From NCBI GenBank assembly GCA_000146855.1, contig GL405246.1, positions 1,120,342 through 1,184,341 on the forward strand: a stretch of DNA of 64,000 bases. Reading direction: 5' to 3'. The notes beneath the pieces are model-generated. The model had not been told where the DNA came from. It searched no databases and worked only from the letters and a program-made list of their open reading frames with translations. Positions 8,780-17,578 of this stretch are shown one piece after another. Positions within the stretch are counted from its first letter, which is position 1; each line of letters opens with the position of its first letter. The DNA comes from [Eubacterium] yurii subsp. margaretiae ATCC 43715 (GTDB lineage Bacteria; Bacillota; Clostridia; Peptostreptococcales; Filifactoraceae). The translations under genes were made by a program, and so were the position numbers.

Positions 8780-10333
8780 TTATTTAAGCACATCCTTAAA
8801 TTCCATATACCTTGTCCACATACTCACCTCAGAAAGTGAAGGATGTGCTACCATAGTGTTATTAGTAAGTTCCAAGCTATTTGACTTTCTCAATATACGG
8901 TAATTTTTGTCATTTCTATATACATCTGTAGTTTTTGATGTTATATCTTCGTTTATGACTTTCAAAGTCTTAATACCAGAGTTCATAATCTCTACATAAG
9001 CTTGCAATAACAAAGATGCTTCCTCTCCGATGATATGCACTCCCAAGATTTGACTGTCATTTTTATCTACAATTATCTTTATAAAGCCGTCATTTAAATC
9101 TCCGGTATCATAACCAAGTGAATATCCCTTTGCTGTCTGCGAATAAAAATGTTTTGCTACTTTTATATCATAGCCTTTTTCCAAAGCTTCTTTTTCTGTC
9201 AAACCTACATGGGCTACTTGTGGAAAAGTGTAGGTTACAGCCGGTACTGTATCATAATATACAAATTCATGGTTTTTATTTGTTGATTCTTCGTTTTCTT
9301 TTTTTAGCTTAGCATCAAATAAGTTATGTGACAATGTTTCAGCTTCGTAATTTGCCTTATGTCTGAATTGATACATTCCATTGATATCGCCTATTGCATA
9401 GACATCAGGAACTGTAGTTTCTAAAAACTCATTTGTTCTTATATATCCGTTTTTAAGTGAAATATCTGTATTTTCAATATCAAGCAAGTCTGCATTGCTC
9501 TTTACTCCGGGGCAAACTATTATTTCTTCTGATTTGACACTTTGTACTTCGCCTGTAGTAATGTCTTTAAATTCTAATACTTTCAATCCGTCTTCTTCAT
9601 ACATTCTTATCGTATCTTTGTTAGTAAATATATTTATTCCATAAGATGAAAAAATTTCAAGTGCCTTTGTAGATATCTCTCTTTCTTCCTTTGGCAATAT
9701 ATACTTATTATGTTGTACAACTTTTACTTCACTTCCAAATGCTGAAAAAATATGGGCAAATTCCATTCCTATATATCCTCCTCCTATGACAGTTAGAGAT
9801 TTATAAGGTTTTTTAGGGAATTTATCTCCAAAAAAAGTTTCGGAAGTAATGTATTTTACTTCTTCCATTCCTTCAATCTTAGGTATCTTAGTTCTTGCTC
9901 CTGCTCCAATTACAATTATTTGTCCTGTTATTATTTCTTCGCCCTTTGATTTATCATTATATATTACTTTTATCTCTTTATTAGATACAAATTTGGCTGT
10001 GGCTTTATATACATCAACATTTTTTTGATTTGCATAATATTCGTATACTTCATTGCTTTCTACATTAATCTTCTTTTCAACTCTTTGTTTTATCAAGTCA
10101 AAATCCACATCTATATCATGAATTTTTAGACCGATTTTTTCAACATGTTTCGCCTGTCTTATAAAGTCAGCTACACTCACCATTACTTTTGTAGGAATAC
10201 AACCACGAGTTAGGCATGTACCACCGAATTTCCCCATTTCAATCAAAGCGCATTTTTTTCCGTGAGAGATTGCTTCATCAATCACTATATTAGCGCTACC
10301 GCTTCCAATAACAATTACATCATAGTTTTTCAT
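8780..10333 (-). CDS. FAD-dependent pyridine nucleotide-disulfide oxidoreductase, class I (dihydrolipoyl dehydrogenase-like)
   Basis: Flavoprotein that moves electrons between NAD(P)H, FAD and a redox disulfide. 517 residues, longer than the usual ~460. FAD-binding GSGSAN at residues 10-15, redox pair Cys40/Cys45 in GGTCLTRGC, NAD(P)-binding GGGYIGMEFA near 185, second FAD motif YAIGD near 313, and the C-terminal acid-base His497/Glu502 in HPSLSE. These match lipoamide dehydrogenase, mercuric reductase and relatives. No 2-oxoacid dehydrogenase genes lie nearby, so the substrate is open. It follows the DUF3783 gene by eight bases, with AGGTG before its ATG. Confidence 0.85.
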   Translation of the reverse strand: MKNYDVIVIGSGSANIVIDEAISHGKKCALIEMGKFGGTCLTRGCIPTKVMVSVADFIRQAKHVEKIGLKIHDIDVDFDLIKQRVEKKINVESNEVYEYYANQKNVDVYKATAKFVSNKEIKVIYNDKSKGEEIITGQIIVIGAGARTKIPKIEGMEEVKYITSETFFGDKFPKKPYKSLTVIGGGYIGMEFAHIFSAFGSEVKVVQHNKYILPKEEREISTKALEIFSSYGINIFTNKDTIRMYEEDGLKVLEFKDITTGEVQSVKSEEIIVCPGVKSNADLLDIENTDISLKNGYIRTNEFLETTVPDVYAIGDINGMYQFRHKANYEAETLSHNLFDAKLKKENEESTNKNHEFVYYDTVPAVTYTFPQVAHVGLTEKEALEKGYDIKVAKHFYSQTAKGYSLGYDTGDLNDGFIKIIVDKNDSQILGVHIIGEEASLLLQAYVEIMNSGIKTLKVINEDITSKTTDVYRNDKNYRILRKSNSLELTNNTMVAHPSLSEVSMWTRYMEFKDVLK

Positions 10334-10341
10334 AAATTCAC

Positions 10342-10716
10342 CTACTTATTCAAATTTGTCATATATTGATGTTCATCAAATATTTCAAGCAACAAATATT
10401 TCAATAGCCATTTTTCATTGCTTTCAGTTCTTGCAGATGTTATAGGTCTTGCAACAAGCTTTGACTTAAAACTGTAGAGTAAATCTCTTATGTCATTTTC
10501 ACCATCAAAACCTTCTATTAACATAAATTCATTGTTAAATACACTATTTTCATCTTTGTTATCTTTTATATCAATTTCATCTCTGTCAAAAATATCTCCT
10601 ACCATGACTTCAAGATAAGATTTATCAATATATTTTATAGTTATATCATCATTAAATAATGATTGTATTTGATTTTTTCTGTCGTCATTAAGACCGTATA
10701 GTATTATTTTTTTCAA
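10342..10716 (-). CDS. DUF3783-family protein
   Basis: 124 residues, acidic, no signal peptide. The start MKKIILYGLNDDRKNQI and the ending, with a basic/aromatic NEKWLLKYLLLEIFDEHQYM segment, fit the small DUF3783 family, whose function is not known to me. It begins the operon with the flavin disulfide reductase and is divergent from hcp. The middle segment (residues 45-65) is strongly charged and poorly conserved-looking. Confidence 0.6.
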   Translation of the reverse strand: MKKIILYGLNDDRKNQIQSLFNDDITIKYIDKSYLEVMVGDIFDRDEIDIKDNKDENSVFNNEFMLIEGFDGENDIRDLLYSFKSKLVARPITSARTESNEKWLLKYLLLEIFDEHQYMTNLNK

Positions 10717-10962
10717 TTTATACTCCTTTATCTACTTAATCAAATGTATAAAAATACAATAGTCCTTATACCCAAATATACTTAATAATAAAACAACTAT
10801 GCTGTTTTAAAGAGATATAAAAAAAGTATTTTAAAAAATTTTTAATTTTGTAACTAATGATACGGAATTAAAATTAATTCTATTGTAAAATCTTAGCATA
10901 ACAATAAACAAACATAAAAAAAATAAAAAACTATTATTTTTAGGAGACTATGGAGGTATAAT

Positions 10963-12600
10963 ATGGGAATGTTTTGTTATCAATGTCAAGAAACTGCTAA
11001 AAATACAGGATGTACTGTAAAAGGTGTCTGTGGTAAGACTGCAGATGTAGCTAATTTACAAGATATGCTTGTATGGCAAACAAAAGGTCTATGTATTGTA
11101 ATAAATAAACTTAGAGCAAAGGGAGTTGCTATTGATAAAAAAGTAAATCATGTAGTTACTAAGAATCTTTTTGTTACTATAACAAATGCGAATTTTGACC
11201 AAGATGCAATATTAAGAGAAATATACTACACAATGGATGTCAAAAATGAATTGATATCTAAATTGTCAGAAGAAGAAAGAAACAATCTTCCACAAGTTGC
11301 ACTTTACAACGAAAGAGATGATGCGAAAGTATTGGAAAAATCAACTCAAATAGGTATATTATCTATTGCAGATGAAAATATCAGAAGTCTTAAAGAACTT
11401 GTAACTTATGGACTTAAAGGACTTTCAGCTTATATGAAACATGCTAACAACTTGAAGCATGAAAATGAAGAAGTAGATATATTCATTCAGGAAGCATTGG
11501 AACAACTTTTGGATGAAAGCAAAACTATAGACGAGTTGGTAGCTCTTACTTTAAAAACAGGTGAGTTTGGAGTTAAGGGTATGGCGCTTTTGGACGGAGC
11601 TAATACTTCAACTTACGGACATCCTGAAATTACAAAGGTAAGTATTTCTGCCGGAAAAAATCCCGGAATATTGATATCTGGTCACGACTTGTTTGACATG
11701 AAGATGTTGCTTGAACAAACTCAAGGAACAGGAGTTGACGTATATACTCATAGTGAAATGTTGCCGGCAAATTACTATCCTGAACTTAAGAAATATCCAC
11801 ACTTTGTTGGTAACTACGGTGGAGCATGGTATGCACAAAAAGAAGATTTTGAAAACTTCAACGGTGTTATACTAATGACTACAAACTGTATAGTGCCTCC
11901 AAAAGACAGCTACAAAGATAAGATGTATACTACTGGAGCTGCAGGATACCCAGGATGCAAGCACATACCTGGAGAACCTGGAGAACATAAGGATTTCTCT
12001 GAACTTATTGAACATGCAAAGAAATGTGAACCGCCAAAAGCTGTAGAAGATGGATTTATCGTAGGTGGATTTGCACATAACCAAGTAATATCACTTGCTG
12101 ATAAGGTAGTAGATGCAGTAAAATCAGGAGCAATCAAGAAATTCGTAGTGATGGGCGGATGCGACGGTAGACATAAAGAAAGAAATTACTATACTGAATT
12201 TGCTAAAGCAATGCCAAAGGATGCTGTAATTCTTACTGCAGGCTGTGCAAAATACAGATATAATAAGTTAGATCTTGGAGATATAGGTGGAATACCAAGA
12301 GTTCTTGATGCAGGACAATGTAACGACTCTTACTCACTTGCAGTAATAGCTCTTAAATTAAAAGAAGTATTTGAACTTGAAGATATAAACGATTTGCCTA
12401 TCGTATTTAACATAGCATGGTATGAACAAAAAGCTGTAATAGTGCTATTGGCTCTACTATATCTTGGAGTTAAGAATATTCACCTTGGACCTACTCTTCC
12501 TGGATTCTTATCACCAGCTGTAGCCGGAGTACTTGTAGAAAACTTTGGTATAGCACCAATAGGAACAGTAGAAGATGATATAAAGTTATTCTTTGAATAA
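10963..12600 (+). CDS. hcp: Hydroxylamine reductase / hybrid cluster protein, class I
   Basis: Cytoplasmic iron-sulfur-oxygen protein of 545 residues, associated with nitric oxide or hydroxylamine reduction and S-nitrosylation. N-terminal cluster ligands C5, C8, C17 and C23 (CX2CX8CX5C) mark the class I type found in anaerobes. Hybrid-cluster regions are visible at the [34 protein letters not shown] and GQCNDSYS motifs. ATG 10963 has GGAGG nearby (TATGGAGGTATA). No hcr reductase gene follows; the flavoprotein encoded divergently might be an electron donor, which is speculation. It ends in a good terminator. Confidence 0.96.
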   Translation: MGMFCYQCQETAKNTGCTVKGVCGKTADVANLQDMLVWQTKGLCIVINKLRAKGVAIDKKVNHVVTKNLFVTITNANFDQDAILREIYYTMDVKNELISKLSEEERNNLPQVALYNERDDAKVLEKSTQIGILSIADENIRSLKELVTYGLKGLSAYMKHANNLKHENEEVDIFIQEALEQLLDESKTIDELVALTLKTGEFGVKGMALLDGANTSTYGHPEITKVSISAGKNPGILISGHDLFDMKMLLEQTQGTGVDVYTHSEMLPANYYPELKKYPHFVGNYGGAWYAQKEDFENFNGVILMTTNCIVPPKDSYKDKMYTTGAAGYPGCKHIPGEPGEHKDFSELIEHAKKCEPPKAVEDGFIVGGFAHNQVISLADKVVDAVKSGAIKKFVVMGGCDGRHKERNYYTEFAKAMPKDAVILTAGCAKYRYNKLDLGDIGGIPRVLDAGQCNDSYSLAVIALKLKEVFELEDINDLPIVFNIAWYEQKAVIVLLALLYLGVKNIHLGPTLPGFLSPAVAGVLVENFGIAPIGTVEDDIKLFFE

Positions 12601-12640
12601 AAAAAATTTAACAGTACGGCTCCTAAAAATATATAATAAA

Positions 12641-12672
12641 ACACAAGGTTGTTGCAGACCTTGTGTTTTTTT
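12641..12672 (+). terminator. hcp terminator
   Basis: ACACAAGG pairs with CCTTGTGT around a 10-base loop, followed by six or more T. Confidence 0.9.
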
Positions 12673-13006
12673 GATATTATAAATTAAGTAAAAAAATTTA
12701 TAATATTTTATATTCATATTTAAATTTTAATAAAATAGATAGCTAAAAAGTTCCAGTGAATTTAGGATGAAGTTATAAATAACATACCTTTTTTTAAAAA
12801 ACGAATAACCTTAGCTAAATATTAAATAGATAATAGCATAGGTTTAATTTGATAAATACAAATCTTTATTTTATACATAAAGGTAATAAATCCAAGACTA
12901 TTGATTGTCAAAATAATTTTAAGGCAGTTAAAAGTTCTTATTTGTATAAGTTTTATTAGTTTTTAATTATTAAATGTAACTACATTACAATCATAGAGGA
13001 TAAATT
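12673..13006. other. Intergenic region before pcp
   Basis: About 330 AT-rich bases after the hcp terminator. A possible weak promoter TTGTCA-17-TTAAAA lies at 12905-12933, and GAGG precedes the pcp start. I see no gene, RNA or repeat otherwise. Confidence 0.4.
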
Positions 13007-13645
13007 ATGAAAATATTACTTACAGGTTTTGATAAGTTTGGAAAAGATAGCATTAACCCCTCAATAGAGGCAGTAAAAAGACTGCCTGATAAGATAGATA
13101 ATGCTATAATAATTAAGAAAGAAATACCTACAGTATATAAGAAATCAGTAGATATTCTTCTAAGGACAATTGAAAAAGAAAAGGTTGATGTGGTTCTAAA
13201 TGTTGGACAGGCAGGAGGAAGAGAAGGTATCAGTATAGAAAAAGTAGGAATTAATATAAATGATTTTAGGATACCTGATAATGAGGGCAATGTAATAATA
13301 GACGAAAAAATAATTCAAACCGGAGATGACGCCTATTTTGTAAATATTCCCGTTAAGGCGATAGTAAAAAACCTAAATAACAATGGAATACAATCGTATA
13401 TCTCTTATTCTGCAGGGACATTTATATGTAACTATGTCTGCTATTATATGGCTTATCTTACAAGGATGAGATACAAAAATATGAGGAGCGGATTTATCCA
13501 TGTGCCATATATGGATGAACAGGTAAAGGACAAAAATACTTACTCCATGCCTTTAGATACTATAGTGCAAGGACTTGAGATAGCAATTAAGACTATAATA
13601 ACTACCAAAAAAGATATAAAATTTTCTTATGGTACATTAAAATAA
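13007..13645 (+). CDS. pcp: Pyroglutamyl-peptidase I (pyrrolidone-carboxylate peptidase)
   Basis: Cysteine peptidase (family C15) that removes N-terminal pyroglutamate from peptides in the cytoplasm. 212 residues, the normal length. The triad lines up with the family: Glu78 in SIEKVGIN, Cys141 in GTFICN and His165 in GFIHVPYM, each three positions before the Bacillus numbering. N-terminus ILLTGFDKFG is typical. AGAGGATAAATT precedes the ATG. It probably helps peptide use in an amino-acid-fermenting anaerobe. It is followed by larA after 88 bases, probably with its own promoter. Confidence 0.93.
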   Translation: MKILLTGFDKFGKDSINPSIEAVKRLPDKIDNAIIIKKEIPTVYKKSVDILLRTIEKEKVDVVLNVGQAGGREGISIEKVGININDFRIPDNEGNVIIDEKIIQTGDDAYFVNIPVKAIVKNLNNNGIQSYISYSAGTFICNYVCYYMAYLTRMRYKNMRSGFIHVPYMDEQVKDKNTYSMPLDTIVQGLEIAIKTIITTKKDIKFSYGTLK

Positions 13646-13733
13646 TGATTTTAATTTCTAACTTTTTATGTTAAAATGAGTATCGTAAGAAGTGCTAATT
13701 ACTTTTTAAATGTTTAGAAAAGGAGCGATGCTT

Positions 13734-15017
13734 ATGGCAATTGTAAAGGTACCTTTTGGTAAAGAAAAGATTGAAATAAATATACCTGATGAAAGATATA
13801 ATGGTTCTTTGGTTTCAGGAGCGCATAGTTTTAAAGTTGATAAGAGTGAAACTGAAATAGTAAAATCTGCTATGGAAAACCCTATAAATTCTCAAAGACT
13901 TAGAGATTTGGTAAAAGGTAAGAATAATATAGTTATGATTGCCAGTGATCATACAAGACCTGTACCAAGTAAGGTAATAATGCCTGTAGTTCTTGATGAG
14001 ATAAAAGCAGGAAATAAAGATGCAAAATTGACTGTACTTATTGCTACAGGATTTCATAGATTAACTACAAGGGAAGAGCTAATTTACAAATTTGGGGAAG
14101 ATATAGTAAATAGAGAAGACATAAATTTTGTAATACATGAGAGCTGGAAAGATGAAGATATGGTGGAAATCGGAGTATTGCCATCAGGTGGAAAACTTAT
14201 CATAAACAAATTGGCTGTAGAAGCAGACTTGTTGATATCTGAAGGCTTTATTGAACCACACTTCTTTGCAGGATTTTCAGGAGGAAGAAAAAGCGTACTT
14301 CCAGGAGTTGCAAGTCAAGTAACTGTTATGGCAAATCACTGCTCAAAATTCATAGATAGTGAGTATTCAAGAACAGGAATATTGGAAAATAACCCTATAC
14401 ACAAGGATATGCTCTATGCTGCAGAAAAGGCTAATCTTGCTTTTATAATAAATGTTGTTATTAATGAAGATAAGAAAGTAATTGATGCTTATGCAGGACA
14501 TTTTAATGATGCTCATATTAAGGGTTGTGCCTTTGTAAAAGAACTTTCTGGTGTGGATGCTATACCAGCAAATATTGTTATATCAACAAATGGTGGTTAT
14601 CCTTTGGATCAAAATATCTATCAATCAGTAAAGGGTATGACTGCTGCTGAGGCAACTTGTAAAGAAGGCGGAGTTATAATAATGGTGACTGACTGTAGTG
14701 CTGGTCATGGTGGACAATCACTTTATGATACTTTTGCTAATGAAAAAGATAAGAACAAGATAATGAAGACTTTCTTGGATACTCCAATGGAAGATACTGT
14801 AGCTGACCAATGGGAATCTCAAATCCTATGCAGAATACTACTTAAATATAAGGTAATAATGGTGACAAATGCACCTGAGCAAATGGTAAGAGATATGCAA
14901 ATGGATTATGCTAAATCAGTGGATGAAGCTATAAAAATGGCTGACGAATATCTTGGCAAGCCAAATGAAAAGATAACAGTAATACCTGACGGTGTATCTG
15001 TAATAGTTAGAAATTAA
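13734..15017 (+). CDS. larA: Nickel-dependent lactate racemase family protein (LarA-like)
   Basis: 427 residues. LarA interconverts D- and L-lactate with a nickel-pincer nucleotide; paralogues act on other 2-hydroxyacids. Family motifs visible are SDHTRPVP, TGFHR, EPHFFAGFSGGRKSVLPG (with the lysine that holds the pincer cofactor), NTNNPIHKD-like ENNPIHKDM and the NGGYPLDQN loop. Start at ATG 13734, eight bases after AGGAG; ATG 13728 would be only two bases from it. The pincer-building genes larB, larC and larE are not in this window, so the cofactor must come from elsewhere or the substrate differs. A strong terminator follows. Confidence 0.85.
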   Translation: MAIVKVPFGKEKIEINIPDERYNGSLVSGAHSFKVDKSETEIVKSAMENPINSQRLRDLVKGKNNIVMIASDHTRPVPSKVIMPVVLDEIKAGNKDAKLTVLIATGFHRLTTREELIYKFGEDIVNREDINFVIHESWKDEDMVEIGVLPSGGKLIINKLAVEADLLISEGFIEPHFFAGFSGGRKSVLPGVASQVTVMANHCSKFIDSEYSRTGILENNPIHKDMLYAAEKANLAFIINVVINEDKKVIDAYAGHFNDAHIKGCAFVKELSGVDAIPANIVISTNGGYPLDQNIYQSVKGMTAAEATCKEGGVIIMVTDCSAGHGGQSLYDTFANEKDKNKIMKTFLDTPMEDTVADQWESQILCRILLKYKVIMVTNAPEQMVRDMQMDYAKSVDEAIKMADEYLGKPNEKITVIPDGVSVIVRN

Positions 15018-15053
15018 TATATAGCTAAAAAATATTTTCTAATATATAAAATA

Positions 15054-15097
15054 AAAACCCATAGAATATAAGCAGATAGCTATATTTTATGGGTTTT
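15054..15097. terminator. Bidirectional terminator between larA and the flavodoxin fusion gene
   Basis: AAAACCCATA-AATATA pairs over 17 bp (one G-U) with TATATT-TATGGGTTTT; A- and T-rich flanks serve both strands. Confidence 0.85.
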
Positions 15098-15193
15098 AAA
15101 TTTTTGCTCTACAATTATAACTCAACACTTAATACGATAAACATTATAGATATGCACAAATTAAAAGCGAATAATTTGTGGTAAATTTTATGA

Positions 15194-16849
15194 TTATTTA
15201 GATTCTTTTGTAAGGTAGTATTTAGGATAGAAATCTTTAAATTTATTAGTAAATGCGACAAATATTGCAGGTAATATGGAATTTACAGCTCCTGTAAATA
15301 CTGCTAAAGGTGAGTTTAGCAAAGCATAGGTCCAAATAGGTGTAAGTATATATAAGATGGCGAAATATCCTGTAATTATACGATTTGTCCTTAAAAAAAG
15401 TCTATTTTCCAAAGGGTTTGTACCTTTAAATTCATTTAATGAATAATAAGCAGTCAAAGGAACTTTTAAAAATAAGGTTATAAACCAAAGTAAGCCAAAT
15501 GATAGATAAGATAATGTAACTAAAATTTTAATATCAAAGTTTAAAATAGATAAAATGCAAAATATATTTATCATTACTATGCTTATATATTCAAAAATTA
15601 CCGGTTTATATCTTAGATACAAAAACGGTAAGATGCTACATGTCAGTACACCAAGTATGCCCCCAACTAAAGGATTTATAGAAAGGGCAACCCACACTAT
15701 AATCCAAGGTGTTAAAAGTAAATTCATATTGGTTTTTTTGTCATTATTCTCAGTAGTTTTTACAGCTGAAATGTCATTGTTACTTCCAATACCGAAGTAA
15801 TCATCCCAGTTCATCATAAGGCTGAAGTCTCCTTTGACGCTGTACATACGTTCCATTAGAGCCTGTTCACCGCTTAATTCTCCTTTGCTGATTTTTTCCC
15901 ATACGCTAAATGGAGTCTCTATTCTCGTAGTATAGTCTAAAAAATTTTCATCAATAACAGAGGAATCTTCTTTTCCCATAATAATTTGGTATCTCTTGTC
16001 AATATCTGTATAGTAAAATTCCAAAACCCTGTCTTTACCATCCCACGATTTTGGATTATATAGATATGACATCTGTCTTGTAAAAATTAGTGAAGGCTCA
16101 TCTTTTTTTACCTTATCTTTTTGTTCATTTTTATTATCATCATTTTGTGGAATCTCAATTCCCCAACTTGCATCAGCCATTCTTTCATATATTTCTCTAG
16201 GTAAGAAATTTTTATTTAAACTCTTCTTTGTATCTTCTGAAATTTCTCCAAATTCTACCAATTCAGCACCTGCATTCCTTACGTTTTGAAAGTAAGAACT
16301 TGTAAAGTTGCTCATTTCTTTAGTCCTAAGAATTTCTCCTTGAGCACAAAATATCGAAGTATAATTGCCTTTACCAAATATTCTGTCAAATTGTGCATTA
16401 ACTGCAATATAATTATTTTCAGTAGTATAGAATCCGCAAGATGATATAATCACATTTTTTTGGTGTGAAGAGTCATATCTTTTGGGATGAGCTCCACCTA
16501 AGACGTTTTTATCCATAAAAGGTAACATCAAAGGAAGTTGTCTATCCATAAATGCCTTTATTCTTGAAGGAAGAGAAAAATAATATAGTGGAAAACTCCA
16601 AATAATAATATCTGCCGACTTTATCTTCTCAAGCATTTCCTGCATATCATCTTTGATACAACAAACTCCGGGTGTATCCTTCCAGCATACAAAACATCCC
16701 TTGCAGTCTTTTATGTCAAGTTTATTCAAGTTAATATTTTCTATATTAGCATTTGTTTTTTCTATTATTCCTTCGCAAAATGCCTTTGAAAGATGAATAG
16801 TATTACCATTTTCGCCCCTGGGACTTCCGTTTATAAGCAGTATATTCAT
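15194..16849 (-). CDS. Three-part fusion: flavodoxin-like FMN oxidoreductase, SCP2-like domain, membrane domain
   Basis: 551 residues. Residues ~1-200 are an NAD(P)H-dependent FMN reductase/flavodoxin-fold domain (INGSPRGENGNT phosphate loop; CKGCFVCWKDTPGVCCIKDDM, typical of iron-sulfur flavoprotein relatives). Residues ~255-355 look like an SCP2-type lipid-binding domain (ETPFSVWEKISKGELSGEQALM, then VKGDFSLMMNWDDYF). Residues ~375-545 hold about five or six hydrophobic helices. A charged linker (NDDNKNEQKDKVKKDE) separates the first two parts. It is co-transcribed with the PadR gene 10 bases upstream. A membrane-held reductase acting on a lipophilic substrate such as a quinone is a reasonable guess only. 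Confidence 0.75.
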   Translation of the reverse strand: MNILLINGSPRGENGNTIHLSKAFCEGIIEKTNANIENINLNKLDIKDCKGCFVCWKDTPGVCCIKDDMQEMLEKIKSADIIIWSFPLYYFSLPSRIKAFMDRQLPLMLPFMDKNVLGGAHPKRYDSSHQKNVIISSCGFYTTENNYIAVNAQFDRIFGKGNYTSIFCAQGEILRTKEMSNFTSSYFQNVRNAGAELVEFGEISEDTKKSLNKNFLPREIYERMADASWGIEIPQNDDNKNEQKDKVKKDEPSLIFTRQMSYLYNPKSWDGKDRVLEFYYTDIDKRYQIIMGKEDSSVIDENFLDYTTRIETPFSVWEKISKGELSGEQALMERMYSVKGDFSLMMNWDDYFGIGSNNDISAVKTTENNDKKTNMNLLLTPWIIVWVALSINPLVGGILGVLTCSILPFLYLRYKPVIFEYISIVMINIFCILSILNFDIKILVTLSYLSFGLLWFITLFLKVPLTAYYSLNEFKGTNPLENRLFLRTNRIITGYFAILYILTPIWTYALLNSPLAVFTGAVNSILPAIFVAFTNKFKDFYPKYYLTKESK

Positions 16850-16859
16850 AATTGTTCTC

Positions 16860-17405
16860 CTATTTCAGTTTTTCTAATTGTTTAATACAATCTTGTGCCC
16901 ATTCTATATTCAGCTTTGTCAGTCTAAGCCCAAAGTCTGCAGTAAATTTCCAATATAGTGATTGTATAGGTTCAACAAATTTTTGGTATTCATCAATGCT
17001 TGATGGTATGGCATCCATACTTTCAATGTATTTATTGCAGTCATCTATAAATTTTTTAAACACTTCAATGCTCTGGTCTATAGTTCTGGAGCCTGAAAAG
17101 AACACTCTCATCAAAAATTCATTTTTACTTTTTTGGATATCGTCAGTATTTGTTGCAAGCCAGCGTAAAAATTCTTTTTTACCCTCATCTGTTATATGGT
17201 ATAGCTTCTTATTTGGTTTATCCTGCTGGACTATATATTCACATTTTACGTAAGATTTTTTTTCAAGTTTTGTCAATTCTAAGTAAATATGATTTGCTCT
17301 CGCATACCAGAAAAATTTTACCGATGAGTCAAATATCTTTGCCAAATCATATCCGGTCATATTGCTATAAGATAAAAAACCTAATATTCCATGTGATAGA
17401 GACAT
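16860..17405 (-). CDS. PadR-family transcriptional regulator
   Basis: 181 residues: an N-terminal winged helix (LSHGILGFLSYSNMTGYDLAKIF, then YHITDEGKKEFLRWL at the wing end) and a C-terminal helical dimerisation region of the Vir_act_alpha_C type. It starts the operon with the flavodoxin-SCP2 fusion gene. AAAGGGG precedes ATG 17405. Two overlapping palindromes cover its own promoter, so it likely represses itself and the downstream reductase until a small, probably aromatic or toxic, inducer appears, as PadR and LmrR do. Confidence 0.9.
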   Translation of the reverse strand: MSLSHGILGFLSYSNMTGYDLAKIFDSSVKFFWYARANHIYLELTKLEKKSYVKCEYIVQQDKPNKKLYHITDEGKKEFLRWLATNTDDIQKSKNEFLMRVFFSGSRTIDQSIEVFKKFIDDCNKYIESMDAIPSSIDEYQKFVEPIQSLYWKFTADFGLRLTKLNIEWAQDCIKQLEKLK

Positions 17406-17435
17406 TTTTAAAACCCCTTTACTCTAAAATTATTA

Positions 17436-17476
17436 TATTCTAATATTAGAGTATCATAATATTAGAATACTGTCAA
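17436..17476 (-). promoter_or_regulatory. padR promoter with two overlapping palindromic operators
   Basis: Reading the minus strand, TTGACA (17476-17471) and TACTCT (17453-17448) form a promoter with a 17-base spacer. The spacer is filled by a 20-bp palindrome with 8 of 10 pairs matching (17451-17470). A second palindrome (17436-17453) with a perfect TCTAATATTAGA core covers the -10 and start site. Both contain CTAATATTA-like cores. This is the expected design for PadR autorepression; a TATAAT at 17437-17432 is an alternative -10. Confidence 0.65.
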
Positions 17477-17514
17477 TATAAAATATAAAAAAATATTATA
17501 AATAAAACTGTTAA

Positions 17515-17544
17515 CTGACTTTAAAATAAATTTTATGTTATAAT
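17515..17544 (+). promoter_or_regulatory. pcrA promoter
   Basis: CTGACT (17515-17520), 18-base spacer, and an extended -10 TGT-TATAAT ending at 17544, about 35 bases before the pcrA start. Confidence 0.6.
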
Positions 17545-17578
17545 AGTAAAAATAGTTTTTTTAATTATGGAGAATTTT

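Noticed and set aside
15194..16849. The flavodoxin and membrane parts as two genes joined by a sequencing error
   Set aside because: One continuous frame of 551 codons with a natural charged linker and no homopolymer or internal ribosome binding site at the joint.
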